From Ascaris suum (lineage: Eukaryota > Nematoda > Chromadorea > Rhabditida > Ascarididae), in NCBI GenBank assembly GCA_013433145.1, contig CM024179.1, positions 9,521,300-9,585,299 on the forward strand: a DNA stretch of 64,000 bases, given 5' to 3'. Position 1 is the first letter of the stretch. Each line of letters begins with the position of its first letter. Positions 59,546 through 64,000 of this stretch are shown piece after piece. Both the position numbers and the translations under genes were made by a program. The notes under the pieces are model-generated. The model was given only the letters and a program-made list of their open reading frames with translations. It searched no databases and was not told the origin of the DNA.

Positions 59546-59692
59546 ATGTCGAATGAAATACATAAGTGGAACATAGTGAAGTGCTCTAACGGTGCTGGCA
59601 AATTGTCTCGATCTTTGCAGACATTGTTTGCAGAATATTTTCTTCTTGGTGTCCAACGTGAACTGCTGGCTTTTTTAAATGAATACAAATAA
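59546..59692 (+). CDS. Micro-gene, 48 residues, unrecognised
   Basis: The ATG lies 6 nt after an acceptor (tttttattttag), the classic position of an SL trans-splice site. The frame runs 48 codons to TAA, and AATAAA signals start at 59688 and again within 10 nt. The block is GC-richer than its flanks. The product begins MSNEIHKWNIVKCSN and continues as a helix (LSRSLQTLFAEYFLLGVQRE) with no signal peptide. The frame is also open to the acceptor, so it could be a last exon of a larger gene. The antisense ORF covering it is a shadow. Confidence 0.45.
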   Translation: MSNEIHKWNIVKCSNGAGKLSRSLQTLFAEYFLLGVQRELLAFLNEYK

Positions 59693-59799
59693 AAATAATA
59701 AAGTATATATATACATATATATATATATACTTACAAAGCTGTAAACGTAATGGTACAATATATAGAACCACACGAGTATTATATTAAAAAGGCCTCAGT

Positions 59800-59883
59800 A
59801 TGGAATTTTCTGTAGGACAATTCCTGGCTACCGTATACCCAGAACTGTTAGATATTGAGCTGGATGATCCTTATCATGGCTGA
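59800..59883 (+). CDS. Short acidic ORF or exon, 27 residues
   Basis: After ggcctcag|T an ATG opens 27 codons, MEFSVGQFLATVYPELLD to an acidic end and TGA 59881-59883. It follows the micro-gene at once and could be an exon entered in phase 2. Too short to stand alone. Confidence 0.25.
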   Translation: MEFSVGQFLATVYPELLDIELDDPYHG

Positions 59884-60515
59884 TTCAATGGGCGATTCGA
59901 TTTTTAAGCAAATTTTGTATCGTTTTTATTCTCTGTAAATATCTCTTATCTGCATTTATATTTGTAACATTTTCATATTTTCAGTTATTAGCAAAGATAT
60001 TCATTTTTTAAAATCAGTTTTGTTTTAATCTTCTCTTCAATTAAGAGCGAAATGCTCAAGCATTACGCTTCGCTGTAAGGTAGTACACATTGCTATAGGT
60101 GAGAAGTAGAAATTAGCTGAATTGTGCGATGGGGGGACAACAGCCTAAAAAGTTGGTGATCATGAATGGAAATCAAAATGGAAAAAAATTGGAAATGAAG
60201 TAGGAAAAAACCCCACTTTTGTTATAGTCAATTATAAATTTCTAAAGAGGCACACAAAATCGGTCTAGAGTGTCGCCTTCGAAAATCGAATCTCTTTAGT
60301 TCAGATAGAATCTATTCTATGATCAATTTAAATTTTAAGCATAATTGATGAAATACTCATCTCACCATTCTCATATTGTTTTTTGCTACGAGTGAATGAA
60401 TAATTTCTTAGCGAGAAAATGATTGAAGGACGAATTAAAATACTGATTATTCACTGAGATTATATTGGTAACCGCTTATCAAAACAAAAATTTTTGGTGC
60501 ATTTTTCATCTATAG

Positions 60516-60565
60516 CCAGTGCTTGTGAAAAAGCTAGCATCAGTGCGGCTTTAGGCTTCCATTAA
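60516..60565 (+). CDS. Possible terminal exon, 15 codons
   Basis: The acceptor ttcatctatag is followed by SACEKASISAALGFH and TAA (60563-60565). It enters in phase 1 and could be an alternative 3' end for the coiled-coil gene, using a donor at TCTA|gtaacg (59047). Weak because it is so short. Confidence 0.2.
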
Positions 60566-62543
60566 ATAACGTGTTCAAAGTTCATAGGTTCAAGGTTGAG
60601 GTTTTCATTAGTTTAGAAAACTCGACATAATAGGTAAACCTATCTATGAGTATCTTATTTGTTATTTCTGTACTCCTGGCTGACACATTGTGTTTGATAT
60701 TGTTCAGCGCCCAATTCACTTTTTGCTCTAATATTTTATAGATCGGGGCGTGTCTCTCGAAGCGGAAATTATCTCTTTTTTTTTCTCTCCAAAAAATTTC
60801 AAACACTTTCAGTGACTATTATTTCTTTATTCATACTTTGTTCATCATATTTGCTGCTAATACCCCTTTAAGAGGTTATAGATTTCAATTTATTTGCTAT
60901 TATATTTATTTTCTTTAATTTCTTATAGATCTTTTTTTTTTCTACAAGAATATATCCATTACAATTTGTATTTCTCTCATCTTTGTTATTCTCACTAAAA
61001 TTTTAGTTACTCTCTTTCGCTCTATTTTGATTGATTACGTTAGATTTTATAGTCATATTTCTTAATAATTGGATGCCTTGTTAAGTGTTTTATTTTATCG
61101 CACTTTCGATGTCTTTATGATCATCATACATGAATGATTCGATTAAAAAAATTATTTGAAGAGGAAAGCGATCACATTAAACAATTTAAAATTATTCACT
61201 ATTAGGCATTTTTCAAACCTCAGAATAAACAGCTGATAGAAGGCGAAAAAAAAGAGACGTCGTGATATATCTATTTTCAATCACTTTCTAACATAGAATC
61301 TCTAATGGCTTTTCTAATCCTGAGCATAAATTGACCTATATGTAATGAAATAATTTATATATAGCTTTATTTCGATTTAAAAAAAAAAAAATTTCTTCAA
61401 TTCATTTTTTATTTCAGCAACTTTTTTTTTTTGCAAGCAAAAAATATTTCAATTCAATTCGATAGATTGTATTTCCGAATTTTTTTTTTTGCATAACTTT
61501 TTTTTTGCATCCGTTAAGCAACTATTTAAACAACGTAACAAACGTGCATATTCAGTCGACTTTATTAGAAATTGTTTAGGGTGATCGAAGATCGATTCTG
61601 TAACCGAAAACTGTGCTATAATACCACTCGAACATAAAGCGCAAATTGCATTTTTCATTATGGAAACTGATTATGAATACTGCGCAGATTTGTCGGATAT
61701 TCAACCTTTTGTTTGCAATGATAAGGAAAATTTTATTAGGTTGACACGAAAATGCCAAAGACGACCGGCAGTAAGTTGGAATGACCGCACATTATGAGTC
61801 GGCCTAAAATAATGCATTTTTCGCATTAGCGGAATGCTGAAGACGCTATATGGTGGTGATACCTGGGCTCAGTGGGGGTGATGCATGAGTTCCATGGTAA
61901 TGTGGTGTGCTAATAACAGTGGACTATAAATTTACATATGAGGTCAACCTTCAAAGTTTTTGTCTTATTGCGTTTTTTATTCCCCAACCATGAATAAATC
62001 CCAACCAATATCGTTCAACCATAAATAAATCCCATCCTCCCGAATAAGTCTTTGCAATTAAACCTGCAGTATATGATGTTGCTGTATTTTTACTCATGTT
62101 GAGTGTTTTTTTTTTCTCATTAAAATCAACATTCGACCTGTATGGCAAAATTTGCACATTTGTAATGGACCCATTTTCCTTAATGGAACATTCCTAATGG
62201 AATCGTTCGTCCAGATTTTGTTTTTTAACCAACTCATAATGTTCTTATAGGTGATTAATTCCTTATGAGTGTTTCCATTGAATAACTTATAGATGTGCTG
62301 ATCGTCGAAGTGTTTCGTATCGAATAAGGAAGCGTTGAAGGAAATACTTAATTTTAATATTTTTTCAGTTATATTAAAGAGGAAATCCCGCTTGCCCCAC
62401 CATCTTATTTCCTCTGCACAACCCCTCCCCTATTCTCCGCATAGAAGGCATTTAATGAAAAAACTTGATGGTTTCAGTTGCTGCTATTGCTTAACGTTTA
62501 GTTTTATTGATATAGCGATATACTTTGTTATATATATCTCGAA
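60566..62543. other. No supportable gene
   Basis: AT-rich with poly-T tracts. Only accidental frames are present, and no exon with both good composition and splice sites was found. Confidence 0.4.
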
Positions 62544-62732
62544 ATGAATTTTGGTAGCATCATCGCCCTAATGATAGTTTTGCTGGCTTTCGTTCATATG
62601 ACTATGTGCATGAAATATCTTGCCTATGAGAACGAAAGTCGATGCTGTATACAGAGAGCCTATCAAACACGGGGGTGTATGTATATGATGACTAAGAGTA
62701 CATTTCCACTGATAACGCCAACCAATACGTAA
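62544..62732 (+). CDS. Small secreted peptide precursor-like ORF, 62 residues
   Basis: ATG 62544 opens 62 codons to TAA. Residues 1-22 form a hydrophobic signal sequence (MNFGSIIALMIVLLAFVHMT), followed by a short polar region with three cysteines (RCCIQRAYQTRGC) and a Thr/Pro tail. Secreted cysteine-bearing peptides of this size are common in parasitic nematodes. No known toxin, insulin or neuropeptide repeat pattern fits. No intron is needed. No poly(A) signal is seen nearby. Confidence 0.38.
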   Translation: MNFGSIIALMIVLLAFVHMTMCMKYLAYENESRCCIQRAYQTRGCMYMMTKSTFPLITPTNT

Positions 62733-63441
62733 CTCTCCTATCCACATGACGGTTCATTCTTTAATAGCTTCTCAATCGAATCGTCGTCATCCCTTTCAAA
62801 CGCTACTATTTACCTATTATGAATTGTTTCGATGATTACCGTTGAATTTTCTTAGTAATAACTTGCACGGATATACATATGTATATAGAATGTGCTTAGT
62901 AAGCATTCATCATCATAGTCACAGCTCATCGCATAGCACTAATTCACTTTCGGCGGTGGTCCTATTCAACCCACTTCCGGCAAATAAATGCTCAAAAGAG
63001 CGAGAGCAATTCGTCGATGTGAGTTTCCTACCTGGCTGAGGATATCTTAGCGCTATCGGATGTGAATGTCCATAATTCATTACTTAGCAAAGGACCTCTA
63101 ACGCTGATGAGATTCTGAGGAGATCAATGTAGAGGATCAAAAGTCATAGAGGTGTATACTTGATCGACTATTATTGTGCTCATTATTTAATGGTTATGGC
63201 GGGAGTTTTGCGATGATGATTATTACAGTCATTATCTTGGTAGCAGCGACATTTGTATAGCGTTGTGTTCCGTTTAGTTTCCATTGTTTAATATTTCTTT
63301 TTTTTTTTATCAGATTGTTGTACAATTCAACTTTCGCATTTATATATCTTTTCAACGCCTATTTTAAAGTTCAATGGAACGTCCACTTGAAATTTTCGTT
63401 AAGTTGGAAAAATTTTTTCAAATTTATATGCGATAATTTCA
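62733..63441. other. Intergenic, no gene seen
   Basis: Contains a 65-codon frame at 62842-63039 with no support, and a poly-T tract near 63300, upstream of the acceptor that starts the last gene. Confidence 0.4.
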
Positions 63442-63478
63442 GTGTCAATTGTTTAAGAAAGACAAGAAATGAGAACAT

Positions 63479-63554
63479 ATGGAGGTGCTTGACGACGAGC
63501 TCGTTGAGGATATTCGGCGCTGTCCGGAGAAATTTTTTCCTCAGTTTCTATTCG
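63479..63554 (+). CDS. First coding exon of a gene leaving the window
   Basis: ATG 63479 opens 25 codons, MEVLDDELVEDIRRCPEKFF and onward, and ends at a consensus donor (TTCG|gtaagt, GT at 63555) in phase 1. An acceptor (cgataatttcag) ends at 63442, 36 nt upstream of the ATG, suitable for SL trans-splicing or a leader exon. The N terminus is acidic and helical with no signal peptide. The remaining exons lie beyond the right edge or in the last 400 bp, where none was recognised. Confidence 0.5.
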
Positions 63555-64000
63555 GTAAGTTAGAATTGCATACTTTTTTAAGCGCTATTTTCCAGTTGCT
63601 TTCTATGAAATCTCTAGTAAAATCGTATAAAATGTTTGCCAAAATAATTCTAAGTTCAAGGTATTCCTCCTTCCCCCCCCCCCCACCCCCCACCCCACCC
63701 CATCCCGCATTCCTCATTCTCTCTTTTTATACGTGTGCTGCTTTTTTTTTGATTGACAAGAACATGGAGTATTTGCTATTTGTTCAAATATTTTGGACAG
63801 AAAGATATTTGAAATTTTTTATGTTTTCTTAGATGGTTATTATTAATTACAAAGTTTTCGATTCTCAATGGTTTATAGCCTTAATATCGTGGCTTGCTGC
63901 CGATTTTTAATGCACTCAACTTAGAACATCATTCAAAATCGTTTAGAAAAAATTGCGATCCTCAATTATTTTGAAAATTTGCTATGCGAGACTATCGTTG

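Noticed and set aside
60130..60204. 24-codon ORF starting MGGQQPKK
   Set aside because: Too short, lysine/asparagine-rich, no splice or poly(A) support.
62544..62732. Insulin-like A chain reading of RCCIQRAYQTRGC
   Set aside because: Cysteine spacing does not match the CC-x3-C-x8-C pattern of insulin-family peptides.

Overview
This window reads as nuclear DNA of a nematode, most likely a clade V (strongylid or hookworm-type) species; the lineage is an inference. It is AT-rich, with GT-AG introns, TTTTCAG-type acceptors (some placed only 4-9 nt before an ATG, as expected for spliced-leader trans-splicing), (TA)n and (CT)n microsatellites, and two families that are typical of nematodes: a Patched-related (PTR) protein and an ABU/PQN-like C-X3-C-X3-C secreted protein. 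Nothing looks bacterial, and no operon with Shine-Dalgarno sites or CRISPR array was seen. Genes are split into small exons, so most long single-frame ORFs are not genes. The models below were built by hand from splice sites and reading-frame phase.

Layout. 1-1480: degenerate minisatellite and other repeats. 2243-11044 (minus): a PTR gene with 11 phase-consistent exons covering the N-terminal half, the sterol-sensing domain and the second extracellular domain, followed by a possible short terminal exon that would truncate the protein. 11050-19700: sparse, AT-rich, with isolated exon-like islands on both strands, a tRNA-derived relic, a fragment of the ABU gene (17340-17510) and a weak GPCR-like block. 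19750-23165 (minus): an unrecognised seven-exon gene of about 270 residues. 23939-24144 (plus): a two-exon gene of 50 residues. 24600-25330: a broken, GC-richer coding island.

27661-41259 is the outstanding structure: a 13.6 kb inverted repeat with two nearly identical 6.12 kb arms. Each arm carries one complete two-exon ABU/PQN-like gene (signal peptide exon, 1.55 kb intron, cysteine-rich exon, 702 residues) with its own TATA box. The two genes converge on a spacer whose flanks are themselves diverged inverted copies, so identity drops sharply inside the palindrome. This suggests gene conversion between the arms, although an assembly artefact must be excluded.

41260-64000: mostly AT-rich and low-complexity, with scattered plus-strand exons, a broken ankyrin-like fragment, a candidate coiled-coil single-pass membrane protein (50800-59083), a 48-residue micro-gene with splice and poly(A) signals (59546-59692), a small secreted-peptide ORF (62544-62732) and the first exon of a gene that leaves the window (63479 onward). 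The genes do not form an obvious pathway. PTR and ABU/PQN proteins are both linked in Caenorhabditis elegans to cuticle, apical surface and moulting biology, but that connection is from family knowledge, not from this sequence.
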